Source: Bacteroidales bacterium
GTDB taxonomy: Bacteria; Bacteroidota; Bacteroidia; Bacteroidales; ML635J-15
Length of the DNA stretch: 33,196 nt
Assembly (NCBI GenBank): GCA_017551515.1
Contig: JAFZLK010000027.1
Coordinates: 1-33,196 of the forward strand
Reading direction: 5' to 3'
The position numbers and the translations under genes were made by a program. The notes beneath the pieces were generated by a model that searched no databases, was not told where the DNA came from, and was given only the letters and a program-made list of their open reading frames with translations. Below, piece after piece: positions 1 to 8,988 of the stretch (its first letter is position 1; each line of letters opens with the position of its first letter).

Positions 1-127
1 CCGAAGATGAATGTGTATTGAAGTTCGATCGATTGTAAAATATACTTTGCAATTGTTTGTTTTGCTATATTCGGAGTTTTTGATTTTTTGTCATTTGGTT
101 CGGTTTGAAATTTGCTAAAAATTACTT

Positions 128-240
128 GTTAGATGCAACCAAAACTATGTTTTTTTATGTACTTTTGGTTGATGTTTTAAAAATAGTTACAACCAAAACT
201 ATATATTTTTATGTGCTTTTGGTTGCATCTATCGTTTATG
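128..240. repeat. Left copy of a ~115 bp half-site block flanking the ATPase gene
   Basis: Four half-sites alternate in orientation: AACCAAAA at 137-144, TTTTGGTT at 163-170, AACCAAAA at 191-198 and TTTTGGTT at 217-224. The outermost arms extend to a perfect 14-bp inverted repeat (131-144 with 217-230). The block aligns in the same orientation with 1688-1804 and has the same 26/28/26 bp half-site steps. It runs over the stop codon of the ATPase gene, so the gene is bracketed by direct repeats. I see no TAnnTTTG element at the position equivalent to the right copy, so this copy may be non-functional, or it may belong to a gene beyond the window edge. Confidence 0.85.
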
Positions 241-1642
241 AAAATAAATCATTCATGGTGATTTCGTTCTGGCAAATAGAGGAATGTTTGTTTTGTTTTA
301 TGCCGTAAGTTGTTATGAATGTGTTTGTTGGAGTAATGCTGGTATTCGTGCTTTCTTTGAATGAAGACATTCTATCGCGCAATTTTTCGGCATAGCTTTT
401 TGTTATTTGATATTTTTCAATTGAGAATTTTATTTCGCAAAGGTTTATAATGCGGTCGGCTCGTTCTATTACTAGGTCTATTTGCGATTCGTTGTTGCGC
501 CATGATGTTGACTTTGTTGAAATGCCAGAAATTCCGAGCGCTTTTTTTATCTGTTCCAGGTGGGTAAGGCATATCAGTTCAAATGTAAACCCTTGCCATG
601 TGTTTATTTTGGGCGTGTTTATGTTTTTGCTCCAGAAGTCGTTGTCCCTGTAGTTTTTGTTTTCGATAAAGCGGAAATAAAATAGGGTGTAAAAGTCAGA
701 TAACCTGTATATGACATCTTTTGAAACTTTTCCGGTCTGTTGGTAGCCGATAATAAAGTCGCATTTTTCGAGGTTGCTTAGCATTCTGGTAAGCGTACTG
801 CCTTGTATTTTCGTCTTTTGGGAAATTTCTTTGCGTGTAAGTCCGGAATTCTTGTCAGATAAAGACTTGACAATGGAAATATATTTGTCTGAGTTTGTGA
901 AAAGAGTGTTGTATAGTTCGTCAAATTCCATTTTTAGGATGCCGTTTTTCGAAAAAAACAATTCATCGATGTTTTGTGAAAGTGAAAATTGCTTTTGCAA
1001 CAGTTTTAGGTAGAATGGAATCCCACCCATGACCATATATGTTTGTAGGATGGTGTATCTGTCCCAAATGAACTTGCGACTTTTCAGGAATTCTTCTGTC
1101 TCTTTGAGGTTGAACGGTTCGAGGAATATCTGGCATGTGATTCTGTTGTGCAGTCCACCTTGGTTTTCGAGCAGCTTGTCGTTCATCCACGATGTTGCCG
1201 AACCGGAGGCGATAAGCATAATGTCGTTGCGTTGGGCAGCCCAAGAGTTCCAGAAGTATTCCAATGCCTTGACAAAATTGGAGTTGTGCGTGTCAATCCA
1301 CGGCAATTCATCGAAGAATATCACTTTTTTCTTTTTGGTAGGCAACGAACCGAGATAGTTTTGCAGTTGCAGAAATGCTTCAAACCAGTTTTTCAGTGTT
1401 ATTTTCAATGGTGTTTTCGTGTAATCCTTGAGCTTTTCTGCAAACATCATCAGTTGTTCGCTGTTGGATAGGTTGTGTCCGCCTGTATAGTAGAATGCAA
1501 ACTTCTTACCGTATAGGTTGTTGATTAAGAATGTTTTGCCAACGCGTCTCCTGCCCGAAATTATTACAAATTCGGATTGAGTTGATTCATAGCACAGGTT
1601 GAGTCTGTCTTTTTCTTTTTGCCTTCCGATTAGCTTGTCCAT
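236..1642 (-). CDS. AAA ATPase of the ATPase_2/DUF234 type with C-terminal nuclease-like domain
   Basis: The protein has 468 residues. Walker A is GRRRVGKT (about residues 30-37), Walker B is VIFFDE (about 107-112), and a sensor-like ASGSATSW segment follows. A winged-helix stretch lies around residues 265-300 (TRKEISQKTKIQGSTLTRML). The C-terminal part contains ESQIDLVIERADRI followed by CEIKFS, a D...ExK pattern of the PD-(D/E)XK fold seen in DUF234 proteins. The family is common and multicopy in Bacteroidetes and archaea, and its cellular role is not settled. A clear paralogue lies at 19467-20891 and shares GRRRVGKTFL, the WNSWA segment and the QID.VIERADR..N.CE.K core. The ATG at 1642 is preceded by a TACCTTTG -7 element (1669-1676, minus strand). 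Direct repeats of half-sites flank the gene. The family call is confident; any DNA-binding or nuclease activity is inferred. Confidence 0.88.
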   Translation of the reverse strand: MDKLIGRQKEKDRLNLCYESTQSEFVIISGRRRVGKTFLINNLYGKKFAFYYTGGHNLSNSEQLMMFAEKLKDYTKTPLKITLKNWFEAFLQLQNYLGSLPTKKKKVIFFDELPWIDTHNSNFVKALEYFWNSWAAQRNDIMLIASGSATSWMNDKLLENQGGLHNRITCQIFLEPFNLKETEEFLKSRKFIWDRYTILQTYMVMGGIPFYLKLLQKQFSLSQNIDELFFSKNGILKMEFDELYNTLFTNSDKYISIVKSLSDKNSGLTRKEISQKTKIQGSTLTRMLSNLEKCDFIIGYQQTGKVSKDVIYRLSDFYTLFYFRFIENKNYRDNDFWSKNINTPKINTWQGFTFELICLTHLEQIKKALGISGISTKSTSWRNNESQIDLVIERADRIINLCEIKFSIEKYQITKSYAEKLRDRMSSFKESTNTSITPTNTFITTYGIKQNKHSSICQNEITMNDLFS

Positions 1643-1668
1643 TGCGTATGCCTTTAAAAATCACAGCA

Positions 1669-1676
1669 CAAAGGTA
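1669..1676 (-). promoter_or_regulatory. -7 element TACCTTTG of the ATPase gene
   Basis: It matches the Bacteroidetes TAnnTTTG consensus, 26 nt before the ATG at 1642. A TTG about 19 bp upstream falls inside the nearest half-site of the adjacent repeat block, so a protein bound there would overlap the -33 region. Confidence 0.7.
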
Positions 1677-1687
1677 ATACTTTTTTT

Positions 1688-1804
1688 GTTAGATACAACC
1701 AAATCTATATATTTTTTATAACTTTTGGTCGCAATTATTTAATTACTTGCAACCAAAAGTATCTTTGTAAAGTGTGTTTTGGTTGCATATATCATAATTT
1801 TTAT
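1688..1804. repeat. Right copy of the half-site block, upstream operator-like array of the ATPase gene
   Basis: Half-sites are AACCAAAT at 1697-1704, TTTTGGTC at 1723-1730, AACCAAAA at 1751-1758 and TTTTGGTT at 1777-1784. They alternate in orientation with 26/28/26 bp steps, the same as the left copy at 128-240. The nearest half-site is 20 bp from the -7 element. Such periodic arrays suggest cooperative binding of a dimer or oligomer; the binder is unknown. Confidence 0.85.
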
Positions 1805-1830
1805 GAATTAAAAATCATGGTAATTTATTG

Positions 1831-3171
1831 TTATTCAATAATTAAGTTTCTGTAATGCTTGTATCTGCTCACTACACTATTGGTGAATGCTACGGTACGA
1901 CTTCCTTTGTATTTTCCGCATTTGACATCGGGGTCGGTGTAAAATTCCCTGTCATTCAGATGCTCCATATATTTGGCAAGGTTTTTCCATGAGTTTGGGT
2001 TACCCGTATGCTTCATTGTAAGTGCGTATGCATCTTCGGAATGTCCGTGCCCTGCATTGTAACCCATTAGTACATAGCGAACTATTACAGATGTGTCGGT
2101 TATTGTTTCCGGTGTGTGTTTTTTCAAATAATCGACATGTTTTATTCCTGCGGACATTTGTACATCAGGATTTGATATGTCGGCGCTGTCGTGAGCAAAT
2201 TTCTGGTATGCCGATGGCATCAACTGCATAAGCCCGTATGCTCCTGATGGATTGCTAATGTTGGGGTTGAAGCGCGATTCTTCGCATATCAGCGAGGCAA
2301 TAAGCCGCCAGTCCCATCCTAGTTTTTTCGAGTGCCTTTTTATAAGTTCATCGTATGCACTTATTTGACCGTTGTTTCCTGAGTAGTATTTCCCTGATAC
2401 ATTAATGTTTATATACGAATAGTATATTTCGTGCCGCAGTTTGAAATGCTTGGTTTCTTTTTCTCGCGAAAGCCATGAGTTTATGGTGTCGAGAAGCGCT
2501 TTGGATTCAGGGCGGGTTTTCCAGCGGATTTGTCTTGCTAGGCATATTGATGTGTCGATGACTAATCGTGGGTACGCTTTCTGGTAGGTTAGGGCAAGTG
2601 CCGAGTCACAGATAGCAGAAGAAATTTCTCCAGATGCGATTTTCCGAGCCAGTTTTTCAGACGAAATGTTGTCGATGCTGATTATTGTTTTCCCTTTGTT
2701 CTTAATGCAAAAATTTTGCATACCTATTATATATAGTGTGTCGGAAATTTCTTTTGTGCGACTTAGAATTACAAGATTTGAATTGAGAAGTGGTTCTGAT
2801 GAACAACTGTCGCTTAGAGTGGTATGCTTGACTATGATGTCGCACTGTTCTTCGGCAAGAAGTTTTTCTGCTTCTTTTTCGGTGTTTGCGATAATTACAT
2901 TAAGTTCTAGTCCGTGAGCGGTAGCAAAGTCGTTAAATGCTTCGAGCTGGAACCCGCGAGGATTGGCGTTGAATATGCAATATTCGGTAGCATTTTCGGA
3001 AAGAGCTACATTCAGTATGCCAGATTCTAAAATTTCGTTGTAATCGTGAAAAATAATTTCAGTTGGTTCTTCTGTGCTCTCGTCAATGAAAATCTTAACA
3101 AAGGAGACAACTGCCAGTATTGACAATACCGACACAACAATAAGTCGTGATATTCTGGCGTTTGTGTCCAT
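1831..3171 (-). CDS. MltF-like membrane-bound lytic murein transglycosylase
   Basis: The protein has 446 residues. An N-terminal hydrophobic segment (about 9-28) would anchor or export it. A periplasmic solute-binding-like (SBP_bac_3) domain covers roughly 50-240, and a C-terminal SLT goose-lysozyme-like domain runs from about 275. The SLT domain shows ICEESRFNP with the catalytic Glu, SGAYGLMQLMP, and GYNAGHGH, all typical of transglycosylase family 1. The enzyme would cleave peptidoglycan glycan strands to form 1,6-anhydro-MurNAc ends. Its ATG lies 3 nt after the stop of the upstream porin-like gene, so the two are probably co-transcribed. MltF is the closest named relative; the exact orthologue is not certain, so no symbol is given. 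Confidence 0.88.
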   Translation of the reverse strand: MDTNARISRLIVVSVLSILAVVSFVKIFIDESTEEPTEIIFHDYNEILESGILNVALSENATEYCIFNANPRGFQLEAFNDFATAHGLELNVIIANTEKEAEKLLAEEQCDIIVKHTTLSDSCSSEPLLNSNLVILSRTKEISDTLYIIGMQNFCIKNKGKTIISIDNISSEKLARKIASGEISSAICDSALALTYQKAYPRLVIDTSICLARQIRWKTRPESKALLDTINSWLSREKETKHFKLRHEIYYSYININVSGKYYSGNNGQISAYDELIKRHSKKLGWDWRLIASLICEESRFNPNISNPSGAYGLMQLMPSAYQKFAHDSADISNPDVQMSAGIKHVDYLKKHTPETITDTSVIVRYVLMGYNAGHGHSEDAYALTMKHTGNPNSWKNLAKYMEHLNDREFYTDPDVKCGKYKGSRTVAFTNSVVSRYKHYRNLIIE

Positions 3172-3174
3172 ATC

Positions 3175-5034
3175 CTAGTCGTAGAATTCCCATGATATTC
3201 CGAAATTGAATGCGAAGGGGTTGTCTGGTAGTCTGTATAGTGTAAAATATGTCGGTTTCATGAAAAGAGAGCCGTAGTTCGATAGTTTTGCAAAAATGCG
3301 GAATCTTTTGATTTTTGCGCCTACGAAAAATCCTAAGTTCGGGTAGAATCCGAATTTTTCGTTGTCTTGCAGGTAGAACGCAGCTGTGGCTGGCATATAT
3401 GCGTATCCGTAGAAGTTGGAATTCATCTTGGCGTCAAATCCTACTTGAAGTGTAAGTGCATTGCTGAACATGCCAGTCATGAAGTATAGGCTTGTGTATC
3501 CGACTACTTCTGGCAGACGAACATATTGCTTGTCGCTGATGTACTGGTAGGCGACTTCGTTGAACCAATGGAATTTCCAGAAATTGAAAGTCTTGTTTAT
3601 GTAAACATCGGCAATAAGGTTGGATTTGCTTATTTGTATGGGCAATGCTTGATAGTTATATATAATATAGTTGTGCAATAAGTTTAGGTTTGCACCAACT
3701 GAAATATGGAATTTTTCGTAGAAAAAGTCGATGTGTGCGGTAGCGATACCGCATTTCTTGAAGTCGTTTTCCCATTTGAAGTTGTTGGCGGAATAATAAA
3801 GCTCATATATATTTGCGTTGCAAAGTGAATATCCGATTTTTGCATTTATTCCGAGTTCTTTGCCGAACATTTGCCTGAGCGAACCATACACATCCAAGTC
3901 GAAAGCGTCGCTCCCAAAGATGCAGTAGTCGGCTTCTGCCTGCAAGTCGGTGCGGTTATGCTTGAAAATTAAGTTTCCAGTGACATAGGTTGAATTATAA
4001 ATGCTCCTGTATGAGCTGTCGATGTCGTAGATGTACAATTTGTTTTTTAGTCCGGCGTATAATTTTAGACGGTTATCGGTGGAATCGTCTTGAATGTTCA
4101 GGCAGAACAAAAACTTATTTGTGAGTTGGTAGTATGTCGTCGAGTCGAGAGTGTTTGTTGAATCATTGTAATAGTTTGTGTATAACGCTGATGCGATGTC
4201 GTTGTATTCGCGTTTGTAGCGGTCGAAAGTTATGTCGTGGACGATTGAGAATTTGCTGTGAAGATTCTTGTTTAGTGCGGTATCGTTCTTTTCGTCGCGG
4301 ATTATGGTATCGATGGTATAGTGTCCGAACCTGTATTCATGGTTGTATTGTGCGCCGAGTTGCGAAATCATGCTTGATGCTTTGGATAGTTGCACATTGT
4401 TGTCCACGGCGCGGATGTCACCGCTTCTGAATCTGTCGGGGTTGGCTATACCGCCATTTTCGTTGCTATTTATCTTGTTGAAAATAAAGTTGAAATGGTT
4501 CTGGTATTTCTTTTTTGTGAATGCGCCGGCTAAATATAGTGCGTTTACTTTTGATGCATTGTTCAGGTAGAAACCGTCGGAGTTGGAAATGTCGTAGTTG
4601 AATGTCAGGTTGAAATATGGTGAGAAATTCTGCGAATATATGAATTTTACTAGTTCCAGTCCTTTGTTTCCTCCGGTGAAGTCAAAGCGGGTGAATGGTT
4701 TTTGTGCATCGAAATATATAACATCGCTATGCGACTTTATGAAAGCCTGATAGTTATTGAGAAAATAGAAATCGTGATTTTTCCATTTCTTAGAGAATAT
4801 TGCGGTGAGGTAGGGGTTACCCGGATTCATCAGTCCGAGCGTGTTGTCCGACACTTTTTGCTGAGGCATGAATTTGTAGAATTCGTCGAGGGTAGTATCG
4901 TTGTAGAAGCGCATGTCGGTAGTAGTGTCGTTGTTAAGGGTATATGACGAGAAATAGCGCCGAATACCTTCGTGCTGTGCAGATGCGACTATTCCAGTCA
5001 GCAATAAAATAACTATAACCGCCAATTTACGCAT
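3175..5034 (-). CDS. Putative porin, outer-membrane beta-barrel
   Basis: I chose the ATG at 5034, giving 619 residues; the longer reading begins at TTG. The protein starts with a signal peptide (MRKLAVIVILLLTG...ASAQ). The rest is rich in aromatic residues and alternating polar/hydrophobic strands, with many Asn/Tyr turns, and it ends in FGISWEFYD, as expected of an outer-membrane barrel. It resembles the 'putative porin' family widespread in Bacteroidetes. A TAATTTTG element (5041-5048, minus strand) sits only 6 nt before the ATG, suggesting a very short or absent 5' leader. The gene is followed after 3 nt by the MltF-like gene. The substrate cannot be read from the sequence. Confidence 0.75.
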   Translation of the reverse strand: MRKLAVIVILLLTGIVASAQHEGIRRYFSSYTLNNDTTTDMRFYNDTTLDEFYKFMPQQKVSDNTLGLMNPGNPYLTAIFSKKWKNHDFYFLNNYQAFIKSHSDVIYFDAQKPFTRFDFTGGNKGLELVKFIYSQNFSPYFNLTFNYDISNSDGFYLNNASKVNALYLAGAFTKKKYQNHFNFIFNKINSNENGGIANPDRFRSGDIRAVDNNVQLSKASSMISQLGAQYNHEYRFGHYTIDTIIRDEKNDTALNKNLHSKFSIVHDITFDRYKREYNDIASALYTNYYNDSTNTLDSTTYYQLTNKFLFCLNIQDDSTDNRLKLYAGLKNKLYIYDIDSSYRSIYNSTYVTGNLIFKHNRTDLQAEADYCIFGSDAFDLDVYGSLRQMFGKELGINAKIGYSLCNANIYELYYSANNFKWENDFKKCGIATAHIDFFYEKFHISVGANLNLLHNYIIYNYQALPIQISKSNLIADVYINKTFNFWKFHWFNEVAYQYISDKQYVRLPEVVGYTSLYFMTGMFSNALTLQVGFDAKMNSNFYGYAYMPATAAFYLQDNEKFGFYPNLGFFVGAKIKRFRIFAKLSNYGSLFMKPTYFTLYRLPDNPFAFNFGISWEFYD

Positions 5035-5040
5035 AGGTTG

Positions 5041-5048
5041 CAAAATTA
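5041..5048 (-). promoter_or_regulatory. -7 element TAATTTTG of the porin-mltF operon
   Basis: TAnnTTTG consensus on the minus strand, 6 nt before the ATG at 5034. The nifJ terminator lies just upstream, so the operon needs its own promoter here. Confidence 0.6.
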
Positions 5049-5091
5049 TTAAAAATTTTGGAACTGGGGGAATGTAAATTCAGAGGTGATA

Positions 5092-5123
5092 CAAAAAAGA
5101 TGCGCCCCATGTTGAGGCGCATC
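5092..5123 (-). terminator. Rho-independent terminator of nifJ
   Basis: On the minus strand GATGCGCCTC pairs with GGGGCGCATC (5099-5108 with 5114-5123) around a 5-nt loop. The hairpin is followed by a run of six T. It is 31 nt after the nifJ stop codon. Confidence 0.9.
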
Positions 5124-5154
5124 ATATTTATTTTGAAAAATAATTTCAAATGAA

Positions 5155-8100
5155 TTATTTTCCTTCGCTCAGTCTCTTGTAGCCTTCGTAGCGGAGCTTT
5201 GCAAACTGCTCGGTCTTAGCGAACAATTCCTTAGCTTCTTCTGGGAAGGTCTTGAGAAGCGAGTTGTAACGAACTTCGCCCATGATGAAGTTCTGGAATT
5301 CAGCCCAGTTCGGTTCCTTGCTGTCAAGGTGGAATCCGTTCTGTCCAGCTTCTTCTTCAGCAGGGTTGAAGCGCCACAAGTGCCAGTAACCGCAGTCAAC
5401 AGCAAGCTTTTCTTCGTGCTGTGTACGACCCATACCAACCTTAATACCGTGGTTGATACATGGAGCGTAGCAGATTACCAATGATGGTCCGTGATAAGCT
5501 TCAGCTTCCTTGATTGCCTTGAAGTACTGTGCTGGGCTTGCACCCATTGCAACCTGTGCAACATAAACATAGCCGTAGCTCTTTGCAATCATACCGAGGT
5601 CTTTCTTGCGAACCTTCTTGCCAGATGCAGCAAACTTAGCAACAGCACCTGCTGGAGTAGCCTTTGATGACTGTCCACCTGTGTTAGAGTAAACTTCGGT
5701 ATCGAGAACAAGAACATTAACGTCTTCGCCGCTTGCCAATACATGGTCGAGACCGCCGAAACCTATATCGTATGCCCAGCCGTCACCACCGAATATCCAC
5801 TGCGATTTCTTTACAAGGTGATCCTTGAGGTCAACAATCTGCTTGCAGTAGTCGCATCCGCACTTTTCGCATTCAGCAACGATCTTGTCTGCCAATTCAG
5901 CAGTCTTGATACCACATTCGCGGTTGTCGATCCATTCCTGGAACATAGCCTTGAGTTCTGCGCTGCAGCAGTTGCATTCAGCAATAGCTTCGCGCATGAT
6001 GCGTTCTACGCGGTCGCGCATCTGGCGGGTTGCTGTTGCCATACCGAGACCAAATTCAGCATTGTCTTCGAACAAGCTGTTTGCCCAAGCAACACCCTTG
6101 CCGTTGCGGTTGCTCTTGCAGTATGGAGTAGCAGGAGCCGAACCACCATAGATTGACGAACATCCTGTAGCGTTTGCAACAAGCATTCTTTCACCGAACA
6201 ACTGGGTAATGGTCTTGATGTACGGAGTTTCACCGCAACCTGCACATGCACCCGAGAACTCGAACAATGGCTGTGCGAACTGGCTGTTCTTTACATTTGC
6301 ATACTTATCGATGAGGTTGTCCTTGTAAGTAACCTTCTTCTGGCTGTAGTTCCAGTTGTCAACTTCACCAAGCTGGCTTTCGAAAGGCTTCATAACCAAT
6401 GCCTTTTCCTTAGCAGGACATACGTCGGCGCAGTTACCGCAACCTGTGCAGTCCATTGCCGATACCTGCATACGGAAATGCATACCTGCGAATTCCTTCG
6501 GCATCTTGATGTCAGCGGTCTTCATTGATGCAGGAGCGTTCTTAAGCTCTTCGTCGGTCATAACTACCGGACGGATTGCAGCGTGAGGACATACGAGCGA
6601 GCACTGGTTGCACTGGATACAATTTGTTTCGATCCATTCTGGAACCAAAGTAGCAACACCGCGCTTTTCGTATGCTGTTGTACCTGCTGGGAAAGTACCG
6701 TCGATAATGTCCTTGAATGCGCTTACAGGCAGGTCGTTACCGCACTGTGCAACCATTGGACGCATAACCTTGTTGATGAATTCAGGATCGTTGTCGTTGT
6801 GTTCGAACTTGAATTCGGTTGTGCAGTTCAAGTTAGCCCATTCAGCAGGAATTTCAACCTTCTGGATTTCTCCACCACGGTCAACTGCTGCATAGTTCTT
6901 GTTAACAATGTCTTCACCCTTCTTGCCGTACGACTTAACGATGAACTTCTTCATCTGCTCAACAGCGAGGTCGTAAGGAATAACGCCCGAAATCTTGAAG
7001 AATGCACTCTGGAGGATGGTGTTGGTTCTGTTGCCAAGACCGATTTCCATTGCAATCTTAGTAGCGTCGATGATGTACATGTTGATGTGCTTTTCAGCCA
7101 AGTATTTCTTTACATTGTCTGGCAAGTGCTTCTTGGTTTCTTCAACCGACCATGGTGAGTTGTAGAGGAAAGTTCCGTTTTCCTTCAAACCGCGCAGGCA
7201 GTCGTACTTGCGGAGGTATGATGGAACGTGAACAGCTACGAAATCAGGAGTACCTACCAAATACGGAGCAAGTATTGGCTGGTCGCCGAAACGAAGGTGC
7301 GAGCAGGTGTAACCGCCCGATTTCTTCGAGTCGTAGTCGAAGTATGCCTGGCTGTACTTGTTGGTGTTGTCACCGATGATCTTAATGGAGTTCTTGTTTG
7401 CACCTACTGTACCGTCAGCACCAAGTCCGTAGAACTTAGCTTCGAAAGTGCCCTTCGGAAGTATTGAAATTTCCGGAAGTATCGGGAGTGAACGGAAAGT
7501 AACATCATCAACAATACCAACTGTGAACTGGTTCATAGGCTTGTCTGCTGCCAAGTTGTTGAAAACAGAAAGTATGTGAGCCGGAGTTGTGTCCTTTGAT
7601 GACAAACCGTAACGTCCGCCGATAATCATTGGCTTTTCAGCGCAGTCCTTGAGAGCTTCAACAACGTCCAAGTACAGAGGATCACCGTTTGCGCCTGGTT
7701 CTTTTGTACGGTCAAGAACGCAGATTCTCTTAACGCTCTTAGGCATAACTTCCATCAAGTACTTAACGCTGAATGGACGATACAGGTGAACGCTGATGAG
7801 ACCGAGTTTCTTTCCGGTTGCATTTTCCTTGTCGATAACTGTCTTGATAACATCGGTGATTGAACCCATAGCTACGATGATGTCGGTAGCATCCTTTGCG
7901 CCGTAGAATGTGAAAGGAGCGTATTCACGACCTGTGATCTTGCTCATTTCCTTCATGTACTTAGCAACGATTTCAGGAAGAGCGTCGTAGTACTTGTTCT
8001 GAGCTTCGCGTGTCTGGAAGTAGATGTCTGGGTTCTGAGCTGTACCGCGTGTTACTGGGTGCTCTGGGTTGAGCGAACGGTCGCGGTATTCCTTCAAAGC

Positions 8101-8697
8101 TTTCCAGTTAACGAGCTTCTTGAGTTCGTCCTGATCAGCAGCTTCTACCTTCTGGATTTCGTGGGATGTACGGAAACCGTCGAAGAAGTGGAGGAAAGGA
8201 ACGCGTCCTTCGATAGCTGCGAGGTGAGCAACTGGAGCCAAGTCCATGATTTCCTGAACCGAACCTGTAGCCAAGAGAGCGAAACCAGTCTGACGAGCGC
8301 TCATTACATCGGCATGGTCACCGAAGATTGACAAAGCCTGAGCTGCCAAAGCACGAGCCGAAACATGGAAAACGCCAGGAAGCAATTCGCCGGCGATCTT
8401 GTACATGTTCGGAATCATAAGCAACAAGCCCTGAGATGCGGTGTAGGTAGTTGTGAGGGCACCAGCCTGCAACGAACCGTGAACAGCACCTGCAGCACCA
8501 GCTTCCGACTGCATTTCTACTACTTTTACTGTTTCACCGAAGATGTTTTTTCTGCCGCCTGCACTCCATTCGTCGATGTATTCAGCCATCGGTGACGACG
8601 GGGTGATAGGATAGATAGCGGCAACTTCGCTAAACATGTAGGCAACGTGAGCGGCTGCGCAGTTACCATCACATGTCATGAATTTTTTTTCTGCCAT
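5155..8697 (-). CDS. nifJ: Pyruvate:ferredoxin (flavodoxin) oxidoreductase
   Basis: The 1180-residue single-chain enzyme oxidatively decarboxylates pyruvate to acetyl-CoA and CO2 and reduces ferredoxin or flavodoxin; it is a core enzyme of anaerobes. In order, the sequence shows the N-terminal pyrimidine-binding TPP domain (YPITPSSPMAEY, about 30-41), the central gamma domain, a two-cluster ferredoxin insert (CIQCNQCSLVCP and CTGCGNCADVCP, about 695-760), a proximal-cluster segment (CAGCGETPY) and the C-terminal TPP domain (GGDGWAYDIGFGG, then DTEVYSNTGGQ). Length is usual for the family. Codon choice is strikingly uniform and differs from its neighbours, as expected for a highly expressed gene. 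A TATATTTG element lies at 8752-8759 and a strong terminator follows the gene, so it is monocistronic. Confidence 0.98.
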   Translation of the reverse strand: MAEKKFMTCDGNCAAAHVAYMFSEVAAIYPITPSSPMAEYIDEWSAGGRKNIFGETVKVVEMQSEAGAAGAVHGSLQAGALTTTYTASQGLLLMIPNMYKIAGELLPGVFHVSARALAAQALSIFGDHADVMSARQTGFALLATGSVQEIMDLAPVAHLAAIEGRVPFLHFFDGFRTSHEIQKVEAADQDELKKLVNWKALKEYRDRSLNPEHPVTRGTAQNPDIYFQTREAQNKYYDALPEIVAKYMKEMSKITGREYAPFTFYGAKDATDIIVAMGSITDVIKTVIDKENATGKKLGLISVHLYRPFSVKYLMEVMPKSVKRICVLDRTKEPGANGDPLYLDVVEALKDCAEKPMIIGGRYGLSSKDTTPAHILSVFNNLAADKPMNQFTVGIVDDVTFRSLPILPEISILPKGTFEAKFYGLGADGTVGANKNSIKIIGDNTNKYSQAYFDYDSKKSGGYTCSHLRFGDQPILAPYLVGTPDFVAVHVPSYLRKYDCLRGLKENGTFLYNSPWSVEETKKHLPDNVKKYLAEKHINMYIIDATKIAMEIGLGNRTNTILQSAFFKISGVIPYDLAVEQMKKFIVKSYGKKGEDIVNKNYAAVDRGGEIQKVEIPAEWANLNCTTEFKFEHNDNDPEFINKVMRPMVAQCGNDLPVSAFKDIIDGTFPAGTTAYEKRGVATLVPEWIETNCIQCNQCSLVCPHAAIRPVVMTDEELKNAPASMKTADIKMPKEFAGMHFRMQVSAMDCTGCGNCADVCPAKEKALVMKPFESQLGEVDNWNYSQKKVTYKDNLIDKYANVKNSQFAQPLFEFSGACAGCGETPYIKTITQLFGERMLVANATGCSSIYGGSAPATPYCKSNRNGKGVAWANSLFEDNAEFGLGMATATRQMRDRVERIMREAIAECNCCSAELKAMFQEWIDNRECGIKTAELADKIVAECEKCGCDYCKQIVDLKDHLVKKSQWIFGGDGWAYDIGFGGLDHVLASGEDVNVLVLDTEVYSNTGGQSSKATPAGAVAKFAASGKKVRKKDLGMIAKSYGYVYVAQVAMGASPAQYFKAIKEAEAYHGPSLVICYAPCINHGIKVGMGRTQHEEKLAVDCGYWHLWRFNPAEEEAGQNGFHLDSKEPNWAEFQNFIMGEVRYNSLLKTFPEEAKELFAKTEQFAKLRYEGYKRLSEGK

Positions 8698-8751
8698 AAA
8701 CTTTTGTTATTTAAGAAATTATAAAAATTTGTTACTAATATTAATAGACCG

Positions 8752-8759
8752 CAAATATA
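8752..8759 (-). promoter_or_regulatory. -7 element TATATTTG of nifJ
   Basis: TAnnTTTG consensus on the minus strand about 54 nt before the nifJ ATG, giving a leader of roughly 45-50 nt. The remaining sequence between 8760 and 8988 holds no gene I can support; the short reading frames there are not convincing. Confidence 0.65.
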
Positions 8760-8988
8760 GTTTTTTTATTGGGAATCGAATATTATTTTGAGGATTTTTT
8801 TGAACAGAATCAAGATGTTGAATACTAATAATATAGTGGCAATAAAAAACTGATTGTTGACATTGGAATTTGTATGATTCGTCATTGCAAAATGATTTCT
8901 GATTTCTTTTTGCCAAATCGGAAATTTATTGTAATTTTATAGTCGGATTTTGGCGTCGAAAGCAACGCATTTTGAATAATAGAAAATA

